64,000 nt of DNA from Haloglomus salinum (lineage in GTDB: Archaea > Halobacteriota > Halobacteria > Halobacteriales > Haloarculaceae). The notes under the pieces were generated by a model. That model did not search any database. It saw nothing but the letters and a program-made list of their open reading frames with translations, and was not told where the DNA came from. Below are positions 8,243-17,861 of the stretch, one piece after another; position 1 is the stretch's first letter; every line of letters starts with the position of its first letter. Both the position numbers and the translations under genes were made by a program. The stretch covers positions 1,612,001-1,676,000 of the forward strand of contig NZ_CP101153.1 in NCBI RefSeq assembly GCF_024298825.1. The letters are read 5' to 3'.

Positions 8243-10849
8243 TCACGCGATGGGGTCGACCGTCGTGGTCGCGCCGTCGCGGTCCTCGGGAAGCGTGACC
8301 TCGCGCTCGCCCTCGGCACTGGCGAGGACGACCGTCGTCTCGTTGCTCGCGCGGTAGTCGATGCGCAGCTCCTCGGTGGGGTCGAGCTTCGCCCCCTCCA
8401 TGTGGACCGTGACCTCCTCGACCCCCCAGCACGTGATGTTGAGGGCGTTGGCGGGCGCGTAGCGCTCGTGGCCGTCGCGCTCGTCGTCGTCGGCGAGGTT
8501 GCGCTCGCCGTCCCCGTCCACCTCGTCCGGGTCGACCCACTCGACGCCGCGGGTGACGTGGGGCTGGGGCTGGCTCCCGGTCCAGTTGAAATGCTTCACG
8601 TGTGGCGCTTCGTACCCCTCGGCCAGCGTGATGGCGTCGACGCGGCCGCTGGAGAACTCCTCGTGAGCGGTGATGCCGTCCACCCAGTAGGCCCCGTCGT
8701 GGACCAGGCCGAACTCGGGGTAGTCGAACTCGGGGACGTGTTTGTACGTGACCCGCTTCGGTTCGGCCTCGCGGTGGCCCTCGGCGACGTACTCCGGGCC
8801 GCCGCTCCACTCGTCGCACGCGGCCAGTATCATGTGTGTCCCGCCGGGGAACACGTCGATGCGGTGCCGATAGTCGAACTCGTCCATCCGGCGGGCGTAG
8901 TTCGCCGGGCCGAGGATGGGCACGAGCGGGTCCACGACCCCGTTCCACAGCAGCATCGGGACGTGCCGGAGGTTGTCGGTCAGGCGGAGTGCGTCCTCGG
9001 GCTTGTCGCCGAAGACGGTGATGAGGTCGCCGCCGTCCTCGCCGCCGAACAGGCCCGTCATGATCTCCGCGGGTGTCTCCAGCATGCTGTTCGTCGGCCC
9101 CTCCAGTGGGTCCTCGGAGGGGGTGCCGACGATGGAGAAGCCCCGCGCGAACACGTCCGGGTGCTTCCCAGTGAGGAGGTGAACACCGTAGCCGCCCATC
9201 GAGTAGCCCGACACCGTCACCCGGTCCATGTCGACCTCGTACCGCCCGCGGAGGTCCCGCATCGCCTCGAACACGTCGAGCTCGGCCTGGCGCTGGTACC
9301 ACAGCGCCGGGCCGCGGGCCTGTGGGGTCATCACGATGGCGCCGTACTCCTCGGCGAACCCCTTCACGTAGTTGGGCATGAACGTCGCGTACTGGTTGTA
9401 ACAGCAACCCAGCGAGTGCAACAGGAGCGCCAGCGGCGCCGGCTCGGGGTCGTCGTGGTCGTAGTCCTCGGGGATGTAGGCGCTGTACGGCTGGAGGCGG
9501 CCGTAGAAGACGTTCCGGTGGGGGTCGACGCCGTCGTGGTCGAACTCGTGGCGCGAGGGATAGAGGAAGCTGTGGTACCCACCCGTCGGGAGTTCACGCT
9601 CGGTCACCGCGTCGGCCAGTTTGCCGAAGTCGATATCGGCGTGGAACGCGGAGATGTCGCGGTCACGGAGCGCGAACGCCTGGCCGGTCTCGCGCCAGTT
9701 GCCGTGGCCGAACACGCGTGGGTAGCCGTCGAGGTCGCCGAAGACGTCGCTCACGTCGTCGGCCAGGCCGAGCGGGTCGAACGGGTTCCCGCCGAGCGGG
9801 TCACGGATGGTGTCGCCCAGCGCATCGCCGATGCCCTGCACGCGGCCGAGCAGGCGCTGGGGCTCCTGCAACTCCCCGAGGAGCGTGCCGGGCAGGTCCA
9901 GCCCCATCGCCGCCAGCCGCGGGAGGAGGTTCTCGGCTTCGACGTTCCGGTCCATCGGCTCGTCGAAGCGGAAGCCGACGTTGAACACGGGTGGGAGGTC
10001 CTCGGCCCCCTCGCCGCCGCCCGGGTACTCGTCGTCGACGGCCGTGTTCACCTGCTTGAACCCCTCGCGCTCGCGGTCCCAGAGCCCGACGGCGCAGTAG
10101 TGGCGCCAGGTCTCCGTGCCCGGCTCGAGCGGAACCTCGACCTCGATCTGGTTGCGGTCCGTGTCGACGACGACCCGCTCCTCCGAGAGGGGCTCGCCGT
10201 CGAGTTCGGCGCCGGTCCCCCACGTCACGAGCGTGTGGTCGACTGGGGCGCCCAGCTTGCCGAGGCCGTAGCCCCAGTCGGTCGTGCCGCGCTCGGGGGC
10301 CCCCTCGCCGGAGGTGTCGATGCCGATGGCGACCGCCGCGGCGTCCTCGGTGCGCATCGTGTTCAGCGTGATGCGGTAGGCGACACCCTCGTCCGTCGGT
10401 CGGGCGCGGAACTCCACGAGGTCGGCGGCGTTGTACGCGTAGCGGTCCTCGTCGCGTGGGTAGTAGTAGTCGCCCGTCGGCTGCTGGTAGACCCCGCCGA
10501 CCGCTTTCGCCCCCTCGGGTGGCTCGGCGTACATCGGCGTCACGTCGGCGCCGTGGTCGTCGAAGACGTAGTCCTGGTAGAGGTACTCCCCGTCGGCGTA
10601 CGCGTCGGTACCGGAGACGAGCAGCGGCTCGGCCTCCCAGCCCGGCCCGTTCTGCAGCACCGGCGGCGTCGGATTCTCCCCGTACAGCGCGTCCGGACCC
10701 GGTCGCGGCATCCCCTCGGGCACGAAGTCGTCGCGTCGGTCCTGTGCGGGCGCCGGCTCCGGCGCCGTGCCGTCCCCGGTGTCCGCGTCCGCATCCGCAT
10801 CCGCAGTCCCACCATCCGTGGCCGGCTGGGCCACGTCGTGCTCGGTCAT
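8243..10849 (-). CDS. Large alpha/beta hydrolase (prolyl-oligopeptidase/esterase-like), paralogue 2
   Basis: An 868-aa paralogue of the gene just downstream, alignable over its whole length with long identical blocks: [58 protein letters not shown]. The nucleophile is Ser550 in GYSMGG, preceded by [22 protein letters not shown] supplies the His. It differs by an acidic Ala/Asp N-terminal extension of about 50 residues and an extra Glu/Asp-rich insert near the C-terminus ([19 protein letters not shown]). It likewise shows no Sec or Tat signal. The ATG at 10849 is preferred over a TTG at 10858, since a TATA-like CTTTTGC (minus strand, about 10871-10878) lies about 26 bases upstream. Substrate is unknown; the tail-to-head pair suggests diverged substrates or a hetero-oligomer. 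Confidence 0.75.
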   Translation of the reverse strand: MTEHDVAQPATDGGTADADADADTGDGTAPEPAPAQDRRDDFVPEGMPRPGPDALYGENPTPPVLQNGPGWEAEPLLVSGTDAYADGEYLYQDYVFDDHGADVTPMYAEPPEGAKAVGGVYQQPTGDYYYPRDEDRYAYNAADLVEFRARPTDEGVAYRITLNTMRTEDAAAVAIGIDTSGEGAPERGTTDWGYGLGKLGAPVDHTLVTWGTGAELDGEPLSEERVVVDTDRNQIEVEVPLEPGTETWRHYCAVGLWDREREGFKQVNTAVDDEYPGGGEGAEDLPPVFNVGFRFDEPMDRNVEAENLLPRLAAMGLDLPGTLLGELQEPQRLLGRVQGIGDALGDTIRDPLGGNPFDPLGLADDVSDVFGDLDGYPRVFGHGNWRETGQAFALRDRDISAFHADIDFGKLADAVTERELPTGGYHSFLYPSRHEFDHDGVDPHRNVFYGRLQPYSAYIPEDYDHDDPEPAPLALLLHSLGCCYNQYATFMPNYVKGFAEEYGAIVMTPQARGPALWYQRQAELDVFEAMRDLRGRYEVDMDRVTVSGYSMGGYGVHLLTGKHPDVFARGFSIVGTPSEDPLEGPTNSMLETPAEIMTGLFGGEDGGDLITVFGDKPEDALRLTDNLRHVPMLLWNGVVDPLVPILGPANYARRMDEFDYRHRIDVFPGGTHMILAACDEWSGGPEYVAEGHREAEPKRVTYKHVPEFDYPEFGLVHDGAYWVDGITAHEEFSSGRVDAITLAEGYEAPHVKHFNWTGSQPQPHVTRGVEWVDPDEVDGDGERNLADDDERDGHERYAPANALNITCWGVEEVTVHMEGAKLDPTEELRIDYRASNETTVVLASAEGEREVTLPEDRDGATTTVDPIA

Positions 10850-11013
10850 ACCCACCAATGACGGTCCTGTTGCAAAAGGCTTCAGCCGGCAGTTCTACGG
10901 GGTTTTATCCCCGATACGGCCGTGTCCACGCCTCTCACGAGACGGGGTGGCACGGGTCTGCCACGGCCGCCGGTCCGTCGGCTATTTCCCGGCCGGGCAC
11001 GGACGGGACGGCC

Positions 11014-13914
11014 ATGGACGAGGACGCCGGCACGGACCGGGACGGGGAGCCCGACGGGGCTCCGGACGGGGACGCCGACGGGGCTCCGGACGGCGGTGAG
11101 ACCGAGAAGTCGCCCCGGGGCGATGCCGAGGCCGCCACGGACCCGGCGCTGGGCGCGCCCGACGGGATGGACCCCGAGGAGCTGACGCCGATGCTGAGCC
11201 AGTACTACGAGCTCTGTGCCCGCTACGAGGACTCGCTCGTCCTGTTCCAGGTGGGCGACTTCTACGAGACGTTCTGCGAGGCGGCCGAGACCACCGCGCG
11301 GCTCTGCGAGATCACGCTCACCAAGCGCGAGGACTCCACCGGCCGGTATCCGATGGCCGGCATCCCCATCGACAGCGCCGAGAGCTACATCGAGACGCTG
11401 CTGGATGCGGGCTACCGCGTCGCCGTCGCGGACCAGGTCGAGGCCCCCGAGGAGGCGTCGGGCTGTGTCGAACGGGCCGTCACCAGGGTGGTCACGCCGG
11501 GCACCCTCACCGAGACGGAACTCCTGCGGGGCGCGGACAACAACTTCGTCGCGGCGCTGGCCGTCGAGGATGACGCCGACGGCGTCGCGGGCGGCCGCAC
11601 GTACGGCCTCGCGCTGCTTGACGTGTCGACGGGTGACTTCTACGCGACCGGCCTGCGCTCGCTGGACGCGGTCGCCGACGAGGCCGGCCGGTTCGTTCCC
11701 AGCGAGGTCGTCGTCGGCCCCGCGGTCGAGGCGCCAGACGTTCGCGAGGCGTTCCCCGCGGAGGCGATGGTGACCCGCTATGACCCGGTCGCGTTCGAGA
11801 CGGCGGTCGCCCGCGAGCGCGTGGGGACCTACTTCTCGGAGGAAAGCGACTCGCTCGCGAGCGCGGCCGAGACCCGCTCGTGCGGCGCCCTGCTCGCGTA
11901 CGCCGAGTACACCCGCGGCGGGTACCAGGAGGGCGCCGGCGCCGTCGACGACGGCGAGGTCGATGAGACGGGGCTGGACCCCGGCGACGTGCCCGCGGAG
12001 CCGCGACTGGACTACCTCAACCACCTCACCCGGTACGACCCCCGCGAGTACATGCTGCTGGATGCGGTCGCGGTCCGGTCGCTGGAGCTGTTCGAGCCCC
12101 GGCACGTCCACGGCGCCGCCGGGACCGCACTCGCGGACGTGCTGGACGAGACGGCCTGTGCGCTCGGGCGGCGAGAACTGACGGACTGGCTCCGGCGGCC
12201 GCTGCTCGATACGGAGCGCATCGAGGCGCGCCAGGACGCCGTCGAGGAGTTCCTGACCGACGTCCGCACCCGCGAACGGTTGCACGAGCGGCTGGCCGAC
12301 GTCTACGACATCGAGCGGCTCGTCGCACGCGTCTCGCGGAGTCGGGCGAATGCCCGGGACCTCCGGTCGCTCCACGACACGCTCGCGGTCGTCCCCGACC
12401 TCCGGGACGCCCTCGCGGACGCCGAGAGCGAGCCGGTCCGCCGGCTTCGGGAGCGGCTCGACCCCGTGGCCGACGTGCGCGAGGCCATCGCCACCGCCGT
12501 CCGGGAGGACCCGCCACCGGAACTGACCGAGGGCGGCGTCGTCCGGGAGGGGTACGACGACCGGCTGGACGAGCTGCGCGCGACCGAGCGCGAGGGCAAG
12601 CAGTGGATCGACGACCTCGAAGCGAGCGAGCGCGAGCGGACCGGCGTCGACTCGCTGAAGGTCGGGCACAACCAGGTCCACGGCTACTACATCGAGGTGA
12701 CGAAGGCGAACCTCGATGCGGTTCCCGAGGAGTACCAGCGCCGGCAGACGCTGAAGAACGCCGAACGGTTCGTCACGCCCGACCTGAAGGAGCGCGAGGA
12801 CGAGATTCTCCGCGCCGAGGACCGCGCCGACGACCTGGAGTACGAGCTGTTCCGCGAGTTGCGCGGCGACGTCGCGGCCGAGGCCGAGCGCATCCAGGGG
12901 CTCGCGTCGGCGCTCGCGGACCTCGACGCGCTGGTGGCGCTGGCGACGGTCGCGGCCGAACACGGCTACACGCGCCCCGAGGTCGGCGCCGACCGCTTCG
13001 ACATCGAGGCCGGTCGCCACCCCGTCGTCGAGCGCGCCGAGGAGCGGTTCGTCCCGAACGGGACCGACCTCGACCCCGGCACCATCGCCGTCATTACGGG
13101 CCCGAACATGAGCGGGAAGTCGACGTACATGCGCCAGGTCGCGCTCATCAGCGTGCTGGCGCAGGTCGGGTCGTTCGTGCCCGCCCGCGCGGCCCGACTG
13201 CCCGTCGTTGACCGCGTGTTCACCCGCGTCGGCGCCAGCGACGATATCGCGGGCGGGCGCTCGACGTTCATGGTCGAGATGACCGAGGTGGCCGACATCC
13301 TCCGCGCCGCCACGTCGCGCTCGCTCGTCCTGCTGGACGAGGTGGGCCGGGGCACCTCGACCGCCGACGGCTTCGCGCTCGCCCGGGCCGTCACGGAGTA
13401 CCTCCACGACGAGGTGGGCGCGACGGTCCTGTTCGCCACCCATCATCACGACCTGACCGAACTCGCCGCCGAGTTGCCCGAGGCCGTCAATCGCCACTTC
13501 CCGGCGACCGAGCGCGACGGCGAGGTCGTCTTCCGCCACGACCTCCAGCCCGGCGCGTCGACCGCCTCCTACGGCGTGGAGGTGGCGGACGCCGCCGGGG
13601 TGCCCGAACAGGTGGTCGAGCGCGCACACGAACTGCTGGCGCGGGAGACTGGTGGTGGGCGGCCCGAGGGCGGTGACTCCGGGGGCGCAGCGGCCGGGTT
13701 CGGTGCCTCCGGGGGGTCGGCTTCAGGTGGAACGGGGGGGTCGTCCACGAACGCTCCCGTTTCGGGTGGAACTGGCACCGTCTCCGGCGACGGCGGCCAC
13801 GATGTCGAGCGGCTGGTCGCGGAACTGGACGCCGTCGACCTCGGGAACACGACGCCGCTGGAGGCGCTGAACCAGCTGTCCGAGCTGAAGCGGCTGCTAG
13901 ATGAGTCGGAGTAG
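11014..13914 (+). CDS. mutS: DNA mismatch repair protein MutS
   Basis: MutS1-type mismatch-recognition ATPase, 966 aa. After an acidic Asp/Gly-rich N-terminal tail of about 50 residues comes domain I with the mismatch-reading motif QVGDFYETF. Connector, lever and clamp domains follow, then the ABC ATPase with Walker [10 protein letters not shown] (696-704), the [14 protein letters not shown] signature, Walker [14 protein letters not shown] and the FATHHHDL switch. A Gly/Ser/Thr-rich linker of about 50 residues separates the ATPase from a short helical C-terminus ([25 protein letters not shown]). The ATG at 11014 was chosen because upstream in-frame sequence is low complexity. No mutL is in the window. 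A TATA-like GGTTTTATCC at 10901-10910 would give a leader of about 80 nt. Confidence 0.93.
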   Translation: MDEDAGTDRDGEPDGAPDGDADGAPDGGETEKSPRGDAEAATDPALGAPDGMDPEELTPMLSQYYELCARYEDSLVLFQVGDFYETFCEAAETTARLCEITLTKREDSTGRYPMAGIPIDSAESYIETLLDAGYRVAVADQVEAPEEASGCVERAVTRVVTPGTLTETELLRGADNNFVAALAVEDDADGVAGGRTYGLALLDVSTGDFYATGLRSLDAVADEAGRFVPSEVVVGPAVEAPDVREAFPAEAMVTRYDPVAFETAVARERVGTYFSEESDSLASAAETRSCGALLAYAEYTRGGYQEGAGAVDDGEVDETGLDPGDVPAEPRLDYLNHLTRYDPREYMLLDAVAVRSLELFEPRHVHGAAGTALADVLDETACALGRRELTDWLRRPLLDTERIEARQDAVEEFLTDVRTRERLHERLADVYDIERLVARVSRSRANARDLRSLHDTLAVVPDLRDALADAESEPVRRLRERLDPVADVREAIATAVREDPPPELTEGGVVREGYDDRLDELRATEREGKQWIDDLEASERERTGVDSLKVGHNQVHGYYIEVTKANLDAVPEEYQRRQTLKNAERFVTPDLKEREDEILRAEDRADDLEYELFRELRGDVAAEAERIQGLASALADLDALVALATVAAEHGYTRPEVGADRFDIEAGRHPVVERAEERFVPNGTDLDPGTIAVITGPNMSGKSTYMRQVALISVLAQVGSFVPARAARLPVVDRVFTRVGASDDIAGGRSTFMVEMTEVADILRAATSRSLVLLDEVGRGTSTADGFALARAVTEYLHDEVGATVLFATHHHDLTELAAELPEAVNRHFPATERDGEVVFRHDLQPGASTASYGVEVADAAGVPEQVVERAHELLARETGGGRPEGGDSGGAAAGFGASGGSASGGTGGSSTNAPVSGGTGTVSGDGGHDVERLVAELDAVDLGNTTPLEALNQLSELKRLLDESE
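13846..13869 (+). repeat. 24-base direct repeat, copy 1 (inside the mutS 3' end)
   Basis: This stretch encodes NTTPLEAL near the MutS C-terminus. It recurs at 14659-14682 with 23 of 24 bases identical and in the same orientation. The two copies bracket the DUF5615/DUF433 gene pair. Confidence 0.75.
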
Positions 13915-13926
13915 GCGTGTCGGGCG

Positions 13927-14295
13927 CTACCGCTGGAGCCAGTCGTGCCACTCGTCGAGTTCGACGAGCTCGTTCTCGACGCCGTCCGTTCCGTACTGGT
14001 CGAAGACCGCGTCAACCGCACGAGCAAGCCCCTCTGGGTCGGTGTCCGGGAGCGTCTGCTCGTAGTACAGCAGTATTCCCGCGTGGTCGTGCTCGCGGTG
14101 CAGGCGCTCGAAATCCTTCGCGTTGTTCGTCAGGAGAACTCTGCCGTGCTCGCCACACCACTCCAGCAGTTCGGTGTCGCTCGTGTGTTCACCGAAGCGG
14201 TCCTTGGCCTGGTCGACGTCGTGCCCCCGCTCGTGGAGTAGCCGCTCGAAGACGCGACCGACGTGTTCGTCGAGGAGAAGCCGCGCCGCCGTCAC
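13927..14295 (-). CDS. DUF5615 PIN-like protein (putative toxin)
   Basis: A 122-aa protein of the DUF5615 (Mut7-C/PIN-like) family, which usually pairs with a DUF433 antitoxin. Visible features are the N-terminal acidic motif LLLDEHV, a Cys/Trp-containing middle (LLEWCGEHGRVLLTNNAKDF) with a second Asp, and a third acidic cluster. These resemble the metal-binding acids of PIN ribonucleases. RNase activity is inferred from the family and has not been generally proven. Its start overlaps the stop of the DUF433 gene by four bases (ATGA), so the two are translationally coupled. It is convergent with mutS, only 12 bases from that stop codon. Confidence 0.8.
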   Translation of the reverse strand: MTAARLLLDEHVGRVFERLLHERGHDVDQAKDRFGEHTSDTELLEWCGEHGRVLLTNNAKDFERLHREHDHAGILLYYEQTLPDTDPEGLARAVDAVFDQYGTDGVENELVELDEWHDWLQR

Positions 14296-14567
14296 TGCAC
14301 TGGTTCTTTCGGTTTCAGCGACGATTCCCGGACGCGCTCGAACGCGTCGCTGTTCTCCCGTTCGAACTCCCGCATCTCGTCGATGTGCTCGTAGTAGTAC
14401 GAGAGTGACTCGTAGACCACTGCCAGCGAGAGGTCCAGCTGGTCGGCGACGTACGCGGGGGACTGGCCGCCATCGATCACCCGTGCCGCGATGTGGCGAA
14501 CTCCGACGCGTGTTCCCTCGATGCGGGGTTCGCCGCCGAGGACATCCTCGTCACGAGTGATGCTCAT
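14292..14567 (-). CDS. DUF433 antitoxin-like protein
   Basis: A 91-aa protein of the DUF433 family: EDVLGGEPRIEGTRVGVRHIA followed by a winged-helix-like segment QSPAYVADQLDLSLAVVYESLSYYYEH. DUF433 proteins are thought to be DNA-binding antitoxins of DUF5615 partners, and the order antitoxin then toxin with an ATGA overlap fits. The last 30 residues are charged and may bind the toxin. A well-formed promoter precedes it, so autoregulated leaderless transcription is likely. Confidence 0.8.
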   Translation of the reverse strand: MSITRDEDVLGGEPRIEGTRVGVRHIAARVIDGGQSPAYVADQLDLSLAVVYESLSYYYEHIDEMREFERENSDAFERVRESSLKPKEPVQ

Positions 14568-14591
14568 AGGTGGTCTATGCTGCCTCGTCGG

Positions 14592-14605
14592 TTATACGTT
14601 TTCGG
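14592..14605 (-). promoter_or_regulatory. BRE/TATA promoter of the DUF433-DUF5615 pair
   Basis: Read on the minus strand this is CCGAAAACGTATAACC: a BRE-like CGAAAA followed by GTATAAC. The box centre is about 27 bases from the ATG at 14567, which predicts a leaderless mRNA. Confidence 0.6.
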
Positions 14606-14658
14606 CGGCTGTCGGCCCGACGACCAACTGCTGATTGGACCGAGCGGGGGGTTCCGGT

Positions 14659-14682
14659 AACACGACGCCGCTGGAGACGCTG
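14659..14682 (+). repeat. 24-base direct repeat, copy 2 (orphan copy of the mutS tail)
   Basis: 23 of 24 bases match the mutS 3' coding sequence at 13846-13869. Here the sequence is intergenic and has no coding role, so it is best read as a duplicated fragment of the mutS end. Confidence 0.75.
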
Positions 14683-14870
14683 GGTTTGCGATTTATTCTG
14701 AGTATCCCTCGAACCGATTGAATATTCCCATAATATATTTCTTTATTGCAGTTTTGTTCAGTTATTGGTGCTCTTTCGATGGGATATTGCTGGTTATTCA
14801 CGTCTCCGCACTACCTCACCCGACCGTCCACGAGCCGACGGTTTACCCGTCCGCCGACCCAACCCCCGGT

Positions 14871-15464
14871 ATGAGCATCGACGACGCCGATTTCGACGCC
14901 GACGCGTGGGCCAGCGAGCTCGAGGAGTACCGCGCCGAGAAGGACCAGTTCTTCGCCGAGCACCGGCAGTCGCCCATCCCGGAGGCCGACCGCGAGGAGT
15001 TCGAGGGGCTGACCTACTACGACCCGGACCCCTCGTTCCGCGTGGCGGCGCGGGTCGAACCCGCAGAGGGCGAGGACACCATCGAACTGGAGATGACGCA
15101 GGGCGAGCCCCAGCAGTACGAGCGCGTGGCGAAACTCGTCTTCGAACTCGACGGCGAGGAACAGGAGCTGTACGGCTACGAGCAGGCTGACCCACACGAC
15201 CACTCCGGTGAGGACGACACCACGACACTGTTCGTCCCGTTCCGGGACGGCACGACCGGCGATACGACGTACGGCGCGGGCCGGTACATGGAGTTCGAGG
15301 TGGAGGGTGACCTCGCCGAGGCCGACGCACTGCCGCTGGACTTCAACCTCGCGTACCACCCGTTCTGCGTCTACAACGAGGCCTTCGCCTGTCCGCTGGC
15401 GCCACCGGAGAACACGCTGGACGTGCGCATCGAGGCGGGCGAGCGGCTGGCGCGCTCGGTCTGA
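14871..15464 (+). CDS. DUF1684 family protein
   Basis: A 197-aa protein of the DUF1684 family, of unknown biochemical role. Family landmarks are the N-terminal helix WASELEEYRAEKDQFF, the FEGLTYYDPDPSFRVAARV segment, LFVPFRDGTTGDTTYGAGRYM, and the C-terminal block LAYHPFCVYNEAFACPLAP with conserved His, Cys and Asn. There is no signal peptide or membrane segment, so it is cytoplasmic. The start at 14871 gives MSIDDADFDADAW; frames further upstream run through the AT-rich spacer. It is convergent with the trkA gene 32 bases away. Confidence 0.82.
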   Translation: MSIDDADFDADAWASELEEYRAEKDQFFAEHRQSPIPEADREEFEGLTYYDPDPSFRVAARVEPAEGEDTIELEMTQGEPQQYERVAKLVFELDGEEQELYGYEQADPHDHSGEDDTTTLFVPFRDGTTGDTTYGAGRYMEFEVEGDLAEADALPLDFNLAYHPFCVYNEAFACPLAPPENTLDVRIEAGERLARSV

Positions 15465-15496
15465 ACGCGGGCCGTGCGTCGCGTCGTCGGCCGCGT

Positions 15497-16150
15497 TCAG
15501 CCCCGGAACAGCCGTGTGACCTCGTCGGCGACCTCGTTCTCGACGGCGACGAGGTAGCCGTGACCGGGCTCCAGCCGCGTGTCGGACGCCGCGACGGCGT
15601 GCCCCGCGGCACCCGACACCACGAGACTGCCCCGCGGGAGCGACACCTCCTGCAGGGTCTTGCCCGCGACGGGTGCGCCCTCGCTGACGGTCATCTCGAT
15701 GATCTCCAGCTCACCGGGGAGGTTCTCGACGGTGCGGACATCGCCCCCGAGGACGGCGTTGATGGCGGCGGTCGCGCCAGCGCGCTCGGGGAAGACCAGC
15801 GCGTCGGCGTAGTCCTCGTACTCCTCGATGTTGCCGTCGACGACACGCATCACCGTCCGGACGTCGGGTGCGAGCCGCTGGGCCAGCAGTGCCACCGAGA
15901 GGTTCGTCCCCATCGTGTCGGTCATCGTCGCCACCACGTCCGCGCGGTCGAGGTCGACCTGCTCCAGGACCGACGGATGTGTGGCGTCCCCTTCGATGAC
16001 CGTCGCGACGTAGGCGTCGAGGACGCGCTCGACGCGGTCCGGGTTCCGTTCGACCATCACGACATCGTGGCCGCGGGCGTCGAGCAGCCGGGTTACCCGC
16101 AGTCCGACCCGCCCACTTCCGACCACGACGACACGCAGGTCCCCGTTCAT
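15497..16150 (-). CDS. TrkA-type potassium/transport regulatory protein (TrkA-N and TrkA-C)
   Basis: 217 aa. The TrkA-N Rossmann domain (VVVGSGRVGLRVTRLL, with the acidic adenosine-binding residue at VERNP) is followed by a TrkA-C domain from about residue 140 (LEIIEMTVSEGAPVAGKTLQEV). Such RCK-type subunits bind NAD(H) or other nucleotides and gate transporters at the inner membrane face. Its gene follows an APC permease gene by 22 bases on the same strand and no Trk potassium channel is adjacent, so it more likely regulates that permease. Confidence 0.85.
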   Translation of the reverse strand: MNGDLRVVVVGSGRVGLRVTRLLDARGHDVVMVERNPDRVERVLDAYVATVIEGDATHPSVLEQVDLDRADVVATMTDTMGTNLSVALLAQRLAPDVRTVMRVVDGNIEEYEDYADALVFPERAGATAAINAVLGGDVRTVENLPGELEIIEMTVSEGAPVAGKTLQEVSLPRGSLVVSGAAGHAVAASDTRLEPGHGYLVAVENEVADEVTRLFRG

Positions 16151-16172
16151 GCGTCACCTCTGTACGGCATGG

Positions 16173-17639
16173 CTAATCATCCTCCGGGTCCGACGGGGTC
16201 GGTTCGGGGGGGCCTGCGTCCCCGGTTGCCACCTCCGGGCGGCGCTCGAGCGCGTAGTACCCGACCACTCCGAGGACGATCCAGCCGATACTCAGCGCCA
16301 GTGCCAGCAGGTCGGTCCGGAAGAGGTACTCCACGAGGACCACGGTGAGCAGGAGATTCAGGCCGATGGCCAGCACCGGCGTCACCGGATAGTACGGGAC
16401 CTCGTACGGTCGGCGCATGTCCGGGCGCTCCCGTCGCAGTTTGATGAGGGCGCCGTTGACCACGATGAAGGAGAGCAGGAAGAACAGGCTGGACATGTTC
16501 CCCGCGCTCTTCGTCGGGAGCACGACGGAGCCGAGCATCACGAGAGCGCTGCCGAGAATCGCGAGGAACGGCGTCCCGAAGCGGTGGTGGATGTGGCCGA
16601 ATCGGGGGAGCAACTGGCCCTCCCGTCCCATCGAGAACGCGACCCGCGAGGAGGCGATGACGACGGCGTTCAGCGCCGTGATGGTCGAGAAGACGGCGCC
16701 GAAGACGATGACCGCGCCCCCGTTCTGGATGACCGGGAGCCCCTTCGGCATGAACGAGGTCGCCGCCTCGGCGATACCGGCCTCGCCGGCCGCCGCGAGC
16801 CCCTCCGCTCCGAGGGTGCCGATGGCGACCGTCACGACGAGCAGGTAGACCACGACCGTCACCGCCAGACTCGCGAAGATGGCCTTCGGGATGTTCTCGC
16901 GGGGGTTCTTCACCTCCTCGGTGACGGTGGTGATGAGGTCGTACCCCTCGAAGGCGATGAACGTCAGCCCCATCGCCGGGAGGATGCTGAGCGCGCCCCC
17001 ATCGCCGGTGAACAGCGGGTCGAAGTTCTGGAACGTGAAGCTCGTCTCCCCGCCGCCACCCGCCGACAGGAAGCCGAAGGCGACGAAGATGACGAGGATA
17101 CTCACCTTGACGATGGTGAATATCGTCTCGACGCTGCCGCTTGCCGCGGTCGAGACGGCGTTCACGAGCACCAGCACGAGGACCGCGCCGAACGCCAGCG
17201 CCACCGTCGCCGGAATCGCCGGCAGCAGCGGGAGCGCGACGGCCCCCACCTCGCCCGGCGGCGGGACGTAGCCGTAGACGTGGAGGAGCTCGAGGAAGTT
17301 CGGCGCGAACCCCAGCGCGTACAGGCCGCCGGCGATCATGTAGGCGAACCACAGCATCCACCCCATCACGAACGACGGCAGGTCGTCGAAGATCTCCCGG
17401 ACGAAGGCGTAGCCGCCGCCGCTCTTGGGAATCGCGGAGGCCAACTCCGCGTAGGAGAGGCCCGTGAAGGCGGTGACGGCCCCGTTCAGGGCGAAGACCA
17501 GGATGGCTGCCGGTCCGGAGAGTTCCGCAGCTAGCCCCGTCAACACGAAGATGCCGGCGCCGATCATCGCCCCCATCCCGATCATCGTCGCGTCGAGCAG
17601 TCCGAGCTCCGCCGCGGGCTCACGTTCACCGTGGGACAT
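16173..17639 (-). CDS. APC family amino acid permease
   Basis: A 488-aa integral membrane protein with about 12 hydrophobic segments. It opens with the APC helix-1 signature DATMIGMGAMIGAGIFVLTG, where the unwound Gly-rich region binds the substrate amine and carboxylate. FAYMIAGGLYALGFAPNF and FIAFEGYDLI are further family blocks. Substrate is probably an amino acid or polyamine, but the specificity is not readable. It is first in an operon with the TrkA-type gene, an arrangement in which the cytosolic TrkA protein may gate the permease. A minus-strand TTAACTATC at about 17672-17680 is a possible TATA element. Confidence 0.88.
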   Translation of the reverse strand: MSHGEREPAAELGLLDATMIGMGAMIGAGIFVLTGLAAELSGPAAILVFALNGAVTAFTGLSYAELASAIPKSGGGYAFVREIFDDLPSFVMGWMLWFAYMIAGGLYALGFAPNFLELLHVYGYVPPPGEVGAVALPLLPAIPATVALAFGAVLVLVLVNAVSTAASGSVETIFTIVKVSILVIFVAFGFLSAGGGGETSFTFQNFDPLFTGDGGALSILPAMGLTFIAFEGYDLITTVTEEVKNPRENIPKAIFASLAVTVVVYLLVVTVAIGTLGAEGLAAAGEAGIAEAATSFMPKGLPVIQNGGAVIVFGAVFSTITALNAVVIASSRVAFSMGREGQLLPRFGHIHHRFGTPFLAILGSALVMLGSVVLPTKSAGNMSSLFFLLSFIVVNGALIKLRRERPDMRRPYEVPYYPVTPVLAIGLNLLLTVVLVEYLFRTDLLALALSIGWIVLGVVGYYALERRPEVATGDAGPPEPTPSDPEDD

Positions 17640-17861
17640 CTACCAGTTCGTCTCGAGTGTCCCGCCCACGGATAGTTAACGGTACGGTCAGAATCGGTCC
17701 GGGCCGTCGCTCCGGCCCTGAGGCAACGCCCGAACTTGCGGCCACATCCGTCACCACCTCGGGGAGCCCGGTGCAGGTGGCACCCGTAGCTGGGGGGTGT
17801 CGAGGGAGTGTCATTCCAGCGTCCGACGAAGCTTGAAGCGGCAGGCACGACGAGGAGGGGC

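Larger units (their letters stand above)
14568..14870. other. Spacer between the TA-like pair and the DUF1684 gene
   Basis: 303 bases without a credible gene. It holds the DUF433 promoter, the second copy of the mutS-tail repeat (14659-14682), and an AT-rich stretch of about 80 bases (14690-14770) that contrasts sharply with the GC-rich surroundings. The stretch contains several TATA-like boxes on both strands. It looks like the scar of an insertion rather than ordinary spacer. Confidence 0.6.

Noticed and set aside
10882-13629. Open frame of 915 codons antisense to mutS
   Set aside because: It lies wholly opposite a strongly conserved gene. Its composition (runs of Arg, Gly, Val, His) is what high-GC third positions give on the reverse strand, with no recognisable domain.
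14686-14770. AT-rich tract next to the TA-like pair as a replication origin
   Set aside because: No ORB-like repeats and no cdc6/orc1 gene nearby; a scar or promoter-rich spacer is simpler.
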